64,000 nucleotides of DNA, from contig NZ_CP027707.1 of assembly GCF_003850345.1 (NCBI RefSeq), forward strand, positions 2,542,001 through 2,606,000, read 5' to 3'. The notes under the pieces were generated by a model, which did no database searches, was not told the origin of the DNA, and was given only the letters and a program-made list of their open reading frames with translations. This stretch comes from Pseudomonas chlororaphis subsp. piscium (GTDB taxonomy: Bacteria; Pseudomonadota; Gammaproteobacteria; Pseudomonadales; Pseudomonadaceae). Shown here in pieces: positions 44,506 through 53,201 of the stretch (position 1 is the stretch's first letter; each line of letters begins with the position of its first letter). A program made the translations under genes and the position numbers.

Positions 44506-45744
44506 ATGAAAAAACGTTTGAACAGGATTGTCCCGATACTCGTATTGCCGTTGTTCTTGCACATGACATCGGCCAATGCCGAGTCCTGCGAGGAGACGCT
44601 GAAACAGGTCGAAAGCCTCTACAACAAAACCGTCGACAGTTGCGGGAAAGATCCGGCATCGGACTGTTCGGGCTTGCTGATCAGGGGCACGCACCGCGCC
44701 GACCCGGCGAAGGGGCAGCAATGGGACGTATGGAACCCCAGCCCGAAGGCCCGGGAACTGGGGACGTTTGCCGCGTCCTGGATGCGCACCGACGGCATCA
44801 GCTATGAAGACCCGGGCATGAGCACGCAGAACGGCTACATCATCAAGCCGATCGACCTGGTGCGCGAACCCGAGACGCCGGTGCACGTCTACTGCGCGTT
44901 TCCCAACGACGCCTGGACCGACTTCCGGGATGACCGGGGCTGCGGCAACAACCGCAACACCAGCCAGACAGAGGCGGTATGCCAGGCCATGGCCCCGCCT
45001 ATCACCAGCTCCAAGGCCTGGGTCGCGCACTTCACCCGGTTCAACAACGACCGCAAGCAAGACCAGTTGCAATGTGGCTTCAACATGCGCAAGCCCATGA
45101 GCAGCCAGGATCGGGTCAGCGCGTTTCAAAACTTCATGGGGGCCCGGCAAGTCATCAATACCCGTGAGTTCCAGACCCAGACAGAGTTGCGCCTGGGTAA
45201 CCCGAAAGACGACGAGCTGCCGATCCTGGCGTTTTTCTACAGCGATCAACGGGGCTTGAACGATGCCCTGGCCAATCAGCGCGACTACAAGAACAAGACC
45301 GGCAAGGATCGCAACATCGTCAAGATCGACTTTCCCCGGACGCCGACCAGCAAGGCCAGCTTCTCGTGCATCCAGACCGCTACTGCGCCCACGCAGCAAT
45401 TCTGCGATAAGTACATCGAGTCAAGCTCCTGGGTGCAACGCCCCGATCCGAAGCTCGGGCCCAACACCTGGTCGCTTCAGGTGGTGCCCACCGCTTGCGG
45501 CCGTGCGATCAAGGACGACCAGACCGACAGGATGTTTGCCGAGCTGTACAACAAGCACAAAGACGATGAGCAATGGCGGCAATACAGCGTCAATGGTGGC
45601 TCGCTCCGCCGGCAATTGGTGTGTCACCTGGCGGCCAGCTATGACGGCAAGCCGGTCAGGAACAAACCCGAGTGGAACCTTGAACCGGCGCGGCCTTACG
45701 TCGACCAGGCCACGGCCGTAGCCCAGCGCTGCAATCCTTACTGA
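44506..45744 (+). CDS. Secreted halovibrin-like protein with one DUF2599 domain
   Basis: The 412-residue exported protein has signal peptide MKKRLNRIVPILVLPLFLHMTSANA. Residues about 30-300 have several Cys and the segments DCSGLLIRGTHRADPAKGQQWDVWNPSPKA and CGFNMRKPMSSQDRVSAFQNFMGARQV. Residues about 310-412 are a DUF2599 domain (YIESSSWVQRPDPKLGPNTWSLQVVPTACGRAI, NGGSLRRQLVCHLA, NLEPARPYV). It is a paralog of the preceding gene. AGGGAG lies nine bases before the ATG. The DUF2599 family is often found in secreted proteins; the target is unknown. Confidence 0.8.
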   Translation: MKKRLNRIVPILVLPLFLHMTSANAESCEETLKQVESLYNKTVDSCGKDPASDCSGLLIRGTHRADPAKGQQWDVWNPSPKARELGTFAASWMRTDGISYEDPGMSTQNGYIIKPIDLVREPETPVHVYCAFPNDAWTDFRDDRGCGNNRNTSQTEAVCQAMAPPITSSKAWVAHFTRFNNDRKQDQLQCGFNMRKPMSSQDRVSAFQNFMGARQVINTREFQTQTELRLGNPKDDELPILAFFYSDQRGLNDALANQRDYKNKTGKDRNIVKIDFPRTPTSKASFSCIQTATAPTQQFCDKYIESSSWVQRPDPKLGPNTWSLQVVPTACGRAIKDDQTDRMFAELYNKHKDDEQWRQYSVNGGSLRRQLVCHLAASYDGKPVRNKPEWNLEPARPYVDQATAVAQRCNPY

Positions 45745-45759
45745 GGCTTTTTCATCCGC

Positions 45760-45801
45760 AACGCAAACGGCCCGGATCTTCTGATCCGGGCCGTTTGCGT
45801 T
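45760..45801 (+). terminator. Terminator with an 18-bp perfect stem
   Basis: AACGCAAACGGCCCGGAT (45760-45777) pairs without mismatch with ATCCGGGCCGTTTGCGTT (45784-45801) across a six-base loop. The T tract is weak, but position (15 bp after the stop) and stability suggest transcript termination or 3'-end protection. Confidence 0.75.
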
Positions 45802-45851
45802 TCTGGGCCCAGCGGACGGGGGACTGGAGGCCTGCGGTGGTCCTGGGATTG

Positions 45852-45917
45852 ATCGCGAGCAAGCTCGCTCCTACAGGAAAATGTGCAGTCCTTGCAGGAG
45901 CGAGCTGGCTCGCGAAG
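45852..45917. repeat. REP pair (inverted)
   Basis: ATCGCGAGCAAGCTCGCTCC (45852) and the inverted GCAGGAGCGAGCTGGCTCGC (45894) lie between the halovibrin-like gene terminator and the stop of the MHS transporter. Confidence 0.88.
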
Positions 45918-45926
45918 TACTCGACA

Positions 45927-47549
45927 TCAATTGTTGTCGATATCGACGTTGCGGGTTTCCCGCAGGCAGATCAGGCCGACGAGCAGGCTGACCCCGGTGA
46001 TCACCACCGGGTACCACAGGCCGTAGAAAATATCGCCGGTGTACACCACCAGGGCAAAGGACACGGTGGGCAGGAAGCCGCCGAACCAGCCGTTGCCGAT
46101 GTGGTAGGGCAGGGACATGGAGGTGTAGCGGATGCGGGTCGGGAACAGCTCGACCATCAGCGCCGCCAGCGGGCCGTAGCACATGGCGGCGATCAGGATC
46201 AGGGCGACGATCAGCACCACCACCATGGTTTTGTTGACGTTCTGGGTGTCGGCCGATTGCGGGTAGCCGGCCAGGGTCACGGCGCCGCGCAGGGCCGCTT
46301 CGTCGAAACCGTCGATCTGCACCTCGCCGACATTGACCTGCACCGGGCTGCCGGCTGGCGCGGCGACGCTGGTGTAGGGCAGGCCCTGCTTGACCAGGAA
46401 GGTCTTGACCTTGTCGCACGGGCTGTCGAAACGCGCCTTGCCCACCGGGTCGAACTGGAAGGTGCAGGTGGCGGGGTCGGCCAGCACGCTGATCGGCGCC
46501 TGGCGGCTGGCCTGGTCGATGGCCGGGTTGGCGTAGTGGGCCAGGGACTTGAAGATCGGGAAGTACAGCGCGGTGGCCAGCAACAGGCCGACCATCAGCA
46601 CCGGCTTACGGCCGACCTTGTCCGACAGCCAGCCGAAGAAGATGAAGAACGGCGCGCCGATCACCACGCTGATGATCAGCAGCATGTTGGCCAGGGCCGG
46701 GTCCATCTTGAGGAACTGGGTGAGGAAGAACAGCACGTAGAACTGCGCGGCGTAGAAGGTCACCGCTTGCCCGGCGTTGATGCTGAACAGGGCGATCAGC
46801 ACCACCTTGAGGTTTTCCCATTTACCAAAGGATTCGCGAATCGGCGCCTTGCTGGCCTTGCCTTCTTCTTTCATTTTCAGGAAGGCCGGCGACTCGTGCA
46901 GGCTCAGGCGAATCCAGGTGGAAATGCCCAGCAGCACGATCGACAGCAGGAACGGCAGGCGCCAGCCCCAGACTTCGAACTGGTCACCGGTGAAGTAGCG
47001 GCAGCCCAGCACCACCAGCAGCGACAGCAGCAGGCCGAGGGTCGCGGTGGACTGGATCCAGCTGGTGTGGAAGCCGCGCTTGCCCTGGGGCGCGTGCTCG
47101 GCGACGTAGGTCGCGGCGCCGCCGTATTCACCGCCCAGGGCCAGGCCCTGGAGCATGCGCAGGGCGACCAGGATGATCGGCGCGGCGATGCCGATGCTCG
47201 AATAGGTCGGTAGCAGGCCCACGGCGAAGGTCGCCAGGCCCATGAGAATGATGGTGGCGAGGAAGGTGTACTTGCGCCCGATCATGTCCCCCAGGCGACC
47301 GAACACCAGGGCGCCGAACGGCCGCACCACGAACCCGGCGGCGAACGCCATCAGGGCGAAGATAAAGGCGGTGGTGTCGTTGACCCCGGCGAAGAACTGC
47401 TTGCTGATGACCGCCGCGAGCGCGCCGTAGAGGAAAAAGTCATACCACTCGAACACCGTCCCCAGGGACGAGGCGAAGATGACTTTCTGGCTTTCCTGGC
47501 TGGTGGGCGCGGCGACGGCCGCGTCCATCGATTGAGCATGTTCCGACAT
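45927..47549 (-). CDS. MHS-family MFS transporter (metabolite:proton symporter)
   Basis: The 540-residue inner-membrane protein has the metabolite:H+ symporter features: N-terminal GTVFEWYDFFLYG, motif GRLGDMIGRKYTF, RMLQGLALGGEYGGAATYVAEHAP and 12 hydrophobic helices. An extended periplasmic insert between TM7 and TM8 region (about residues 330-420, with CTFQF and SPCDKVK) makes it longer than the 430-450 residues of ShiA/ProP-type proteins. The start at 47549 has GAGGGA seven bases upstream. It is transcribed with, or near, the GMC oxidoreductase gene and could import that enzyme's substrate (inference). Confidence 0.9.
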   Translation of the reverse strand: MSEHAQSMDAAVAAPTSQESQKVIFASSLGTVFEWYDFFLYGALAAVISKQFFAGVNDTTAFIFALMAFAAGFVVRPFGALVFGRLGDMIGRKYTFLATIILMGLATFAVGLLPTYSSIGIAAPIILVALRMLQGLALGGEYGGAATYVAEHAPQGKRGFHTSWIQSTATLGLLLSLLVVLGCRYFTGDQFEVWGWRLPFLLSIVLLGISTWIRLSLHESPAFLKMKEEGKASKAPIRESFGKWENLKVVLIALFSINAGQAVTFYAAQFYVLFFLTQFLKMDPALANMLLIISVVIGAPFFIFFGWLSDKVGRKPVLMVGLLLATALYFPIFKSLAHYANPAIDQASRQAPISVLADPATCTFQFDPVGKARFDSPCDKVKTFLVKQGLPYTSVAAPAGSPVQVNVGEVQIDGFDEAALRGAVTLAGYPQSADTQNVNKTMVVVLIVALILIAAMCYGPLAALMVELFPTRIRYTSMSLPYHIGNGWFGGFLPTVSFALVVYTGDIFYGLWYPVVITGVSLLVGLICLRETRNVDIDNN

Positions 47550-47633
47550 ATCGATATCCCTCACAGTGATTGTTTTTGTTGTTCCACTGTCGGCGCCAGC
47601 GTGGCGTCGCTATCTGCATCTTGTCGTTGCCTC

Positions 47634-47730
47634 TGTAGGAGCGAAGCTTGCTCGCGATAGGCCCTTGAGCCTTGCAGCGCCTTGCAGGCCGCCATCGCGA
47701 GCAAGAACCAGGCGTCCCCCTTGCTCCTAC
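47634..47730. repeat. REP pair (degraded)
   Basis: GTAGGAGCGAAGCTTGCTCG (47635) has an inverted partner near 47694 (ATCGCGAGCAAGAACCAGGC) and a third fragment ending CTTGCTCCTAC. They lie between the two minus-strand genes of the same locus. Confidence 0.8.
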
Positions 47731-47735
47731 CCCAT

Positions 47736-49382
47736 TCAGGCGGGGGTAACGGTTTGTTTTTCGGCGGCAGGGCTCCTGGTCGAGGTGGCGAGAATCAGCT
47801 CGGCGGCTTTCTCGGCGATCATCAGCGTCGGCGAACAGGTATTGCCGGAGGTGATGTACGGCATGATCGAGGCATCGGCGATGCGCAGGCCGGGGATGCC
47901 ATGCACCCGCAACTCGGCATCGACCACCGCATCCGCGCCCTGGCCCATGCGGCAGGTGCCCACCGGATGGAAGATGGTGGTGCCGATGCGCGCGGCGGCC
48001 TGGTGCAGTTGTTCTTCACTGCGCAACTCGGCCCCCGGCAGGTATTCGCTGGGCTTGAAGGCTTGCAGGGCCGGCGCTGTGACTATGCGCCGGGTCAGGC
48101 GAATGGCGTCGGCGGCGACCCGCAGGTCTTGCGGGTGGCTCAGGTAATTGGGCTGGATCAGCGGCGCCGCCTGCGGGTCGGCGGAACGGATTTCCACCCG
48201 GCCCCGGCTTTGCGGGCGCAGGTCGCAGACCGACGCGGTAAAGGCCGGGAAGGCGTGCAGCGGTTCGCCGAAACGTTCCAGCGACAGTGGCTGCACGTGG
48301 TATTCGAGATTGGCCGAAGTCTGTTCCGGCCCGGAGCGGGCAAAGGCTCCCAGCTGGCTCGGGGCCATGGACAGCGGGCCGCTGCGGTCGTACAGGTAGC
48401 GCAGGCCCATACCCAGCTTGCCCCACAGGCTGCCAGCAATCTGGTTCAGGGTGCGGGCGTTTTCCAGCTTGTAGATCAGCCGCAGTTGCAGGTGGTCCTG
48501 CAGGTTGCCGCCGACCCCCGGCAGTTCGTGGGCGACGCCTATGCCTAAACGTTGCAGCAGGGCGGCGGGGCCGATTCCCGAACGTTGCAGGATGCTCGGC
48601 GAGCCGATGGAACCGGCGCTTAGGATGATTTCGCGACGGGCCTTGAAGGTCTGCGGCTGGCCCTGGTGCCGGGCGCTGACCGCGGCCGCGCGGCCGTTTT
48701 CCAGGAGCACGCGATCGACCTCGACATCGGTCAGCACGGTGAGGTTGGGCCGCTGGCGGATCGGCTTGAGGAAGGCCTTGGCGGCGTTCCAGCGTACCCC
48801 GGCTTTCTGGTTGACCTGGAAGTAGCCGCAGCCTTCGTTGTCGCCGCCGTTGAAGTCGTCGACGCTGGCGATGCCGCTCTGTTCGGCGGCGCTGCGGAAG
48901 GCATCGAGGATCGGCCATGACAGGCGCTGGCGCTCGACCCGCCATTCGCCGGCGGCGCCGTGGAACTGCGAGTCGCCGGCAAAGTGGTTTTCGCTTTTGC
49001 GGAACAGCGGCAGCACGTCCTGCCAGTTCCAGCCGGGGTTGCCGTCGGCGGCCCAGCGCTGATAGTCGCCGGCCTGGCCGCGCATGTAGATCATGCCGTT
49101 GATCGACGAGCAGCCGCCCAGCACCTTGCCGCGCGGGTAGCTCAGGCTGCGGCCTTGCAGGCCGGGTTCGGCTTCGGTCTTGAAGCACCAGTCGGTGCGT
49201 GGGTTGCCGATGCAGAACAGGTAGCCGACGGGAATATGAATCCAGGGGTAGTTGTCGCGGCCACCGGCTTCCAGCAGCAGGACGCGGTGGGCCGGGTTGG
49301 CGGACAGCCGATTGGCCAGCAGGCAACCGGCGGGGCCGGCGCCGACCACTATGTAGTCGTATGGATCGAAGGCAGGCAGCAT
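47736..49382 (-). CDS. GMC-family FAD-dependent oxidoreductase (choline dehydrogenase-like)
   Basis: The 548-residue enzyme has the GMC signature: N-terminal YDYIVVGAGPAGCLLANRLS, GGCSSINGMIYMRG (GMC motif 1), and GTTIFHPVGTCRMGQG with the catalytic His near the C-terminus. Members oxidise alcohols such as choline, aryl alcohols or long-chain alcohols. I use the ATG at 49382 (MLPAFDPYDY), preceded by GAGG at six bases; a longer form begins at 49418 without a clear ribosome site. It is divergent from a LysR gene and close to an MHS transporter, suggesting a small catabolic unit. Confidence 0.9.
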   Translation of the reverse strand: MLPAFDPYDYIVVGAGPAGCLLANRLSANPAHRVLLLEAGGRDNYPWIHIPVGYLFCIGNPRTDWCFKTEAEPGLQGRSLSYPRGKVLGGCSSINGMIYMRGQAGDYQRWAADGNPGWNWQDVLPLFRKSENHFAGDSQFHGAAGEWRVERQRLSWPILDAFRSAAEQSGIASVDDFNGGDNEGCGYFQVNQKAGVRWNAAKAFLKPIRQRPNLTVLTDVEVDRVLLENGRAAAVSARHQGQPQTFKARREIILSAGSIGSPSILQRSGIGPAALLQRLGIGVAHELPGVGGNLQDHLQLRLIYKLENARTLNQIAGSLWGKLGMGLRYLYDRSGPLSMAPSQLGAFARSGPEQTSANLEYHVQPLSLERFGEPLHAFPAFTASVCDLRPQSRGRVEIRSADPQAAPLIQPNYLSHPQDLRVAADAIRLTRRIVTAPALQAFKPSEYLPGAELRSEEQLHQAAARIGTTIFHPVGTCRMGQGADAVVDAELRVHGIPGLRIADASIMPYITSGNTCSPTLMIAEKAAELILATSTRSPAAEKQTVTPA

Positions 49383-49514
49383 CCATGACCTCGCTTTATC
49401 GTTCTTGTTGCGACTCATCCTAGTTGTTAGCTTTCGTTAAAAGAATGTTAGTTTTTGCTCAGCCGCTGTGCGTTTTTAAACAGCGGCTTCCCCCGGCATC
49501 TGCAAGGAAGAGTC

Positions 49515-50414
49515 ATGTTCGACTGGAACGACCTGCGGTTTTTTCTCGAGCTGCAACGCAGCGGCCGCCTGCTGACCGCGGCCCAGCGGCTGAAGACCAC
49601 CCACGCCACGGTGGCCCGGCATATCGAGGCGATCGAGAAAAGCCTCGGCACCGCGCTGTTCGTCCAGCACGCCCAGGGCTATGAACTGACGCCGGCCGGG
49701 GAGGCCTTGCTCAAGCACGCCGAGGCCATGGAGAACGTGGCCTTGCTGGCCCAGGAGGAAATCACCCAGTCCACCGCGCCCCTGGGCAAGATCCGGGTGG
49801 GTGTCACCGAGGGCCTGGGCATCATGTTTCTCGCCAGCCGCCTGCGCGGCCTGTTCGAGCGCTACCCGGGGCTGGAGGTGGAACTGGTGGCGGTACCGCG
49901 TTTTGTCAGCATCCTCAACCGCGAGGCGGAGATCAGCATCCACCTGGAGCGGCCCAACGCCGACATGCTGGTGACCCGCAAGCTCACCGACTACCGCCTG
50001 GCCCTGTACGCCAGCCAGGCGTACCTGGATCGCGCGCCACCGCTGCGCAGCCGCGAGGACCTGGGGCGACATGCCTGGATCGACTATGTCGACGACCTGC
50101 TGTTCAGCCAGGAACTGAAGTTCCTCAACAGTTTCTGCCGCAACCCCCAGGTGGTGTTCCACAGCACCAGTGTGCTCGCCCAGCAACAGGCCGCGCGTTC
50201 CGGCCTGGGGATCGCCGTGCTGCCGTGCTACATGGCCGCCGGCGATCCGCAGCTGGTGCCCTTGCTGCCCGGCGAGAGCATCCAGCGCGCCTACTGGATC
50301 AGCACCCGGCGCGACCTGCACAAGTCGGTGCGCCTGCGGGTGGTGTGGGATTACCTGGTCGAGCTATGCGCGGCCGAGCAGGGCTTGCTGCTGGCCGAGA
50401 CTCGCTTTTTGTAG
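49515..50414 (+). CDS. LysR-family transcriptional regulator
   Basis: The 299-residue regulator has the N-terminal helix-turn-helix (LQRSGRLLTAAQRLKTTHATVARHIEAIEKSLGTALFVQHAQG) and an effector domain (GKIRVGVTEGLGIMFLASRL, EISIHLERPN, GLGIAVLPCYMA). The start ATG at 49515 has AAGGAAG upstream. It is divergent from the GMC oxidoreductase gene (132 bp between the starts) and likely controls it. Its stop codon lies inside the REP element that follows. Confidence 0.9.
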   Translation: MFDWNDLRFFLELQRSGRLLTAAQRLKTTHATVARHIEAIEKSLGTALFVQHAQGYELTPAGEALLKHAEAMENVALLAQEEITQSTAPLGKIRVGVTEGLGIMFLASRLRGLFERYPGLEVELVAVPRFVSILNREAEISIHLERPNADMLVTRKLTDYRLALYASQAYLDRAPPLRSREDLGRHAWIDYVDDLLFSQELKFLNSFCRNPQVVFHSTSVLAQQQAARSGLGIAVLPCYMAAGDPQLVPLLPGESIQRAYWISTRRDLHKSVRLRVVWDYLVELCAAEQGLLLAETRFL

Positions 50415-50524
50415 GAGCGGCCGGTCGACGCTCGATTGCCCGCGATGAGCGCAAGAACAACGCGTTCATCCAGGTGATACGCGTCATCGTTGACGTTCAT
50501 CGCGGGCAAGCCTCGCTCCTACAG
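50411..50524. repeat. REP pair with 3' end of the LysR gene inside it
   Basis: GTAGGAGCGGCCGGTCGACG at 50411 supplies the TAG stop of the upstream LysR gene. The inverted partner ATCGCGGGCAAGCCTCGCTC with CTACAG ends near 50524. Confidence 0.88.
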
Positions 50525-50533
50525 GGGCGCGGA

Positions 50534-52414
50534 TCAGGCCTTTTTCGCTGCGCCCTTGAGCTGGACCAGCTGTCGCGCTTGCTCGGAGCAGTCCTTGGCT
50601 TGGCTGACCATGGCCTCGAACGGCGCGCTGATGATGTCCTCATGGCTCAGCCAGCGTTTTTTCTGGCTCAGGCGGTAGTGATAGCGGTACTCGCCCTTGA
50701 CCCGTTCGCTGCGCAGGTCCATGTCGAACCAGGGCGAGCGCACGTTGCAGGCCTTGACGTCCTTGTCCAGCTGGGCGCCGGAGAGGGTGATGGTGTAGCG
50801 CAGGGTATTGGCGTCGCCGATGTACAGGTCCGCCAACTGGCCGTTGCGGCGGTAGTTGACCAGGAAGTCCCAGTCGCCCTCCAGGGCCGGGCTCTTGTAG
50901 AAGTAGCTGCCGGAGATGTTTTCCAGTGGCTTGAGGTCGGTCAGGGAGGCTTTGACCCGGTAGGTCTTGGGCGCGACGAAGGCGGTCGGCTCGCGGTCGA
51001 TCTGGCAGTCGCGCAGTTCCCGGGTGAAACGCTCGCACAGGCTCTGGTCGTTGCTGGCGATGCCGCTCTGGTTGTCGGACACCATCAGCCGCATCAGCTC
51101 CATATGGCTGAATTCGATACGCGCGTTGACCCGGGCCTGGCCGGTGCGGTCGAAGTGCTCCTGCTTGTCCAGCACGATGCTGGTGTCCGGCGCTTCCAGG
51201 GGAATGTAGTCCTCGCGCACCTGGCCGTTGGCGTCGCTGACAAAGGCCCAGCGTTCCTGGATGTCCGGCATGCTGCGGCCCGGGTCGAATACCGGGTTGG
51301 TCGGGTCCAGCCACCACACTTTGCCATCGACCTCGGCCCGCACTATGGCGTGGTTCGGTGCGTGGGTGCCGGGGATCAACAGCGGCGCGACGACGTTCTC
51401 GCGGCTGACCCAGGCCGTCTCGGCCTTGATCCCGCTGACCTTGAGCATGGCCGCCAGGAGTACCGCCAGGTCCTTGCAGTCGCCATAGCCGCGCTGTTCG
51501 ATCTGCTCCAGCTCGAAGGGCACGTAACCCCGTTCGGTGGCACGCCAGTCGCCCAAGTAGCGGTAGTTGTCGTTGATGTGCTGCATCAGCCCGGCGACTT
51601 TCGCGGCGGGCGGCAGGTCGCGCAGGCCGGCCACGGCCTTGGCGCTGGCCGGTGGCAGGGGCGTGGTGAGTATCTGCTGGTAACGCTGGGCCAGTGGGCC
51701 GAAATAGTCCTGCACCTCGGTGCTGCTGCCCAGCTCGACCCGCGGCACCCGCTGGATAAAGCCGATCGAGGGTTCATTGATGTAGTTGAGGAAGACCGGG
51801 GCCTTCTGCTCGATGGTGAGCTTTTTCCGGTCGCTGGAGGCCGTAAAGCGGTAGTCGTCCATCTGCTCGCTGCGCCAGATGATCGGGCGCGTGGCACGGT
51901 AGGTGATCTTGAAGCTGTCCTGGCGCACCGGCTTGGGGCCGAACTGCAGCACCGAGTGGAACTGCCCCAGCAGCGGTTTGGCCGCGTAGTGCTGCTGCAC
52001 GGTGTAGCTGAGCCGGGTGCCGACCCGCAGGTTGGGGAAGGCCAGGGACGTCTGCTTCTCGCGCAGGAAACCCTGTTCCGGATTGGGCGCGGTGCGCGTA
52101 TCGATCTGCGCCGGCGCCAGCGCGATGGGCTTGCCGCCCGGCTGGGTGAATTCGGCCTTGCGCAGTTCGAAGCCATCGGTCTCGGCATAGCTGAAGTCGA
52201 CGCGCGAAAGCATTTCCCGACCCGCCGGGGTGAGGATGGTGTAGTGCTGGGTGGTGGTGCAGTCGCTGCTGTGGTCGGCGTTGAACTGGCATTCCATCTC
52301 GGCGTCGGCGGCCAGGGCGGCTTCCGATTGCGGTTGATAGGCAGCCAGAGCTTGCCAGGAGAGCAGTCCGAGACCGGCGCAGATCAGGGGACGGTAAAGC
52401 GGAAAACGGTACAT
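50534..52414 (-). CDS. DUF3857 and transglutaminase-like exported protein
   Basis: The 626-residue protein has a signal peptide (MYRFPLYRPLICAGLGLLSWQALA). An N-terminal DUF3857-like beta domain (about residues 30-230: HYTILTPAGREMLSRVDFSY, ... YTVQQHYAAKPLLG) is followed by a transglutaminase-like core with triad Cys (YGDCKDLAVLLAAMLKVSG), His (THAPNHAIV) and Asp (WWLDPTNPVF). Such proteins may be papain-fold peptidases or protein-crosslinking scaffolds in the periplasm. GAGG precedes the ATG at 52414. The family's role is not established. Confidence 0.88.
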   Translation of the reverse strand: MYRFPLYRPLICAGLGLLSWQALAAYQPQSEAALAADAEMECQFNADHSSDCTTTQHYTILTPAGREMLSRVDFSYAETDGFELRKAEFTQPGGKPIALAPAQIDTRTAPNPEQGFLREKQTSLAFPNLRVGTRLSYTVQQHYAAKPLLGQFHSVLQFGPKPVRQDSFKITYRATRPIIWRSEQMDDYRFTASSDRKKLTIEQKAPVFLNYINEPSIGFIQRVPRVELGSSTEVQDYFGPLAQRYQQILTTPLPPASAKAVAGLRDLPPAAKVAGLMQHINDNYRYLGDWRATERGYVPFELEQIEQRGYGDCKDLAVLLAAMLKVSGIKAETAWVSRENVVAPLLIPGTHAPNHAIVRAEVDGKVWWLDPTNPVFDPGRSMPDIQERWAFVSDANGQVREDYIPLEAPDTSIVLDKQEHFDRTGQARVNARIEFSHMELMRLMVSDNQSGIASNDQSLCERFTRELRDCQIDREPTAFVAPKTYRVKASLTDLKPLENISGSYFYKSPALEGDWDFLVNYRRNGQLADLYIGDANTLRYTITLSGAQLDKDVKACNVRSPWFDMDLRSERVKGEYRYHYRLSQKKRWLSHEDIISAPFEAMVSQAKDCSEQARQLVQLKGAAKKA

Positions 52415-52788
52415 GAGCGCCTCGGGTGAATCATTGGAATCAGCCACTTCGCACAGGGTAAATCAGACGTGACAGGCGGGTGGCTAGCGGGGGAGGCGCC
52501 AAATGATAATTTATCGCAATACGGATTTACAGCATTGTCTGACAATTCGTGTTGGCTGAAAGGCTTGAGATAGAGCGGTTTCTTTGAATGGATCGAGATT
52601 GCTGGATGGCTGGAGAGGGCGTTCGCGGCGCCGGGATTTTTCCTTGAGATACCGTTTTCGTCCCCGCAGATATGGCTCAAAGCCATATCTGCGAGCTGAA
52701 CGATTCCAGGCGGTTTTCCATTGTTTTTGCAAGAAGTTGCTTGGCTGATTTTACGAAACAATTTGTTACGAGATCGGCGCCCGCAGGC
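52415..52788. other. 374-bp AT-rich intergenic region with a perfect hairpin
   Basis: No supported gene is present. At 52665-52677 and 52681-52693 lie CGCAGATATGGCT and AGCCATATCTGCG, a 13-bp perfect stem with a three-base loop. No T run follows on either strand, so a protein-binding palindrome or an RNA structural element is as likely as a terminator. The small frames here contain the palindrome and do not look coding. Confidence 0.6.
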
Positions 52789-53184
52789 TCAGCCATCGAG
52801 CAGGTCGGTGCCGTAGGAATTGTCGATCACACAACGCCAGGCGCCCGACGGCTCATGGCGAAAGACATAGGTGGCGCGCCGTTCCAGGGTGCTGGCGACC
52901 CCGTCCCGGTCCAGGGTGTCGAGCAGGGTGTGCATGATCACCAGCGCAGTGCCGGCGCCTTCGATGACCTGCATCGCGCCCTGCCTGACCAGCATGCTGT
53001 GGTTGAAGTGCTCGGCGATGGCCACGAAGGCCCGGCGGATCTGTTCCTTGCCCCGGGCTTCCAGGCCCGGCTTGACCACCAGGGTGGCGTCCTCGGCGTA
53101 GAAATCCATCAGGCTGTCGAAGTCTTCGGCGGTGATGGCGCGGTCGGCGGCTTCGATCAGGGTTTTCAGCGGATGGGCCGGCAT
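52789..53184 (-). CDS. SnoaL/DUF4440-like (NTF2-fold) protein
   Basis: The 131-residue protein shows the NTF2-like pattern: LIEAADRAITAEDFDSLMDFYAEDATLVVKPG, then GKEQIRRAFVAIAEHF, and a strand-rich end (GTALVIMHTLLDTLD, RRATYVFRHEPSGAWRCVIDNSYG). Members are small enzymes or binding proteins of many functions, so none can be chosen. AAGGAG lies five bases before the ATG. It is 17 bp downstream of the AlkC-like gene and cotranscribed. Confidence 0.87.
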   Translation of the reverse strand: MPAHPLKTLIEAADRAITAEDFDSLMDFYAEDATLVVKPGLEARGKEQIRRAFVAIAEHFNHSMLVRQGAMQVIEGAGTALVIMHTLLDTLDRDGVASTLERRATYVFRHEPSGAWRCVIDNSYGTDLLDG

Positions 53185-53201
53185 GGTCGCTCCTTGCGCT
53201 T

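Noticed and set aside
45795..47213. 472-codon frame opposite the MHS transporter
   Set aside because: It is antisense to a 12-helix transporter with clear motifs. It is rich in Gln, His and Asp, as usual for shadows of membrane genes.
50225..52429. 734-codon frame opposite the DUF3857 protein gene
   Set aside because: It is a shadow frame starting inside the LysR gene, with no family features.
52384..52761. Minus-strand frames in the gap upstream of the DUF3857 gene
   Set aside because: They contain the perfect hairpin and AT-rich non-coding sequence and lack a ribosome-binding site or conserved pattern.
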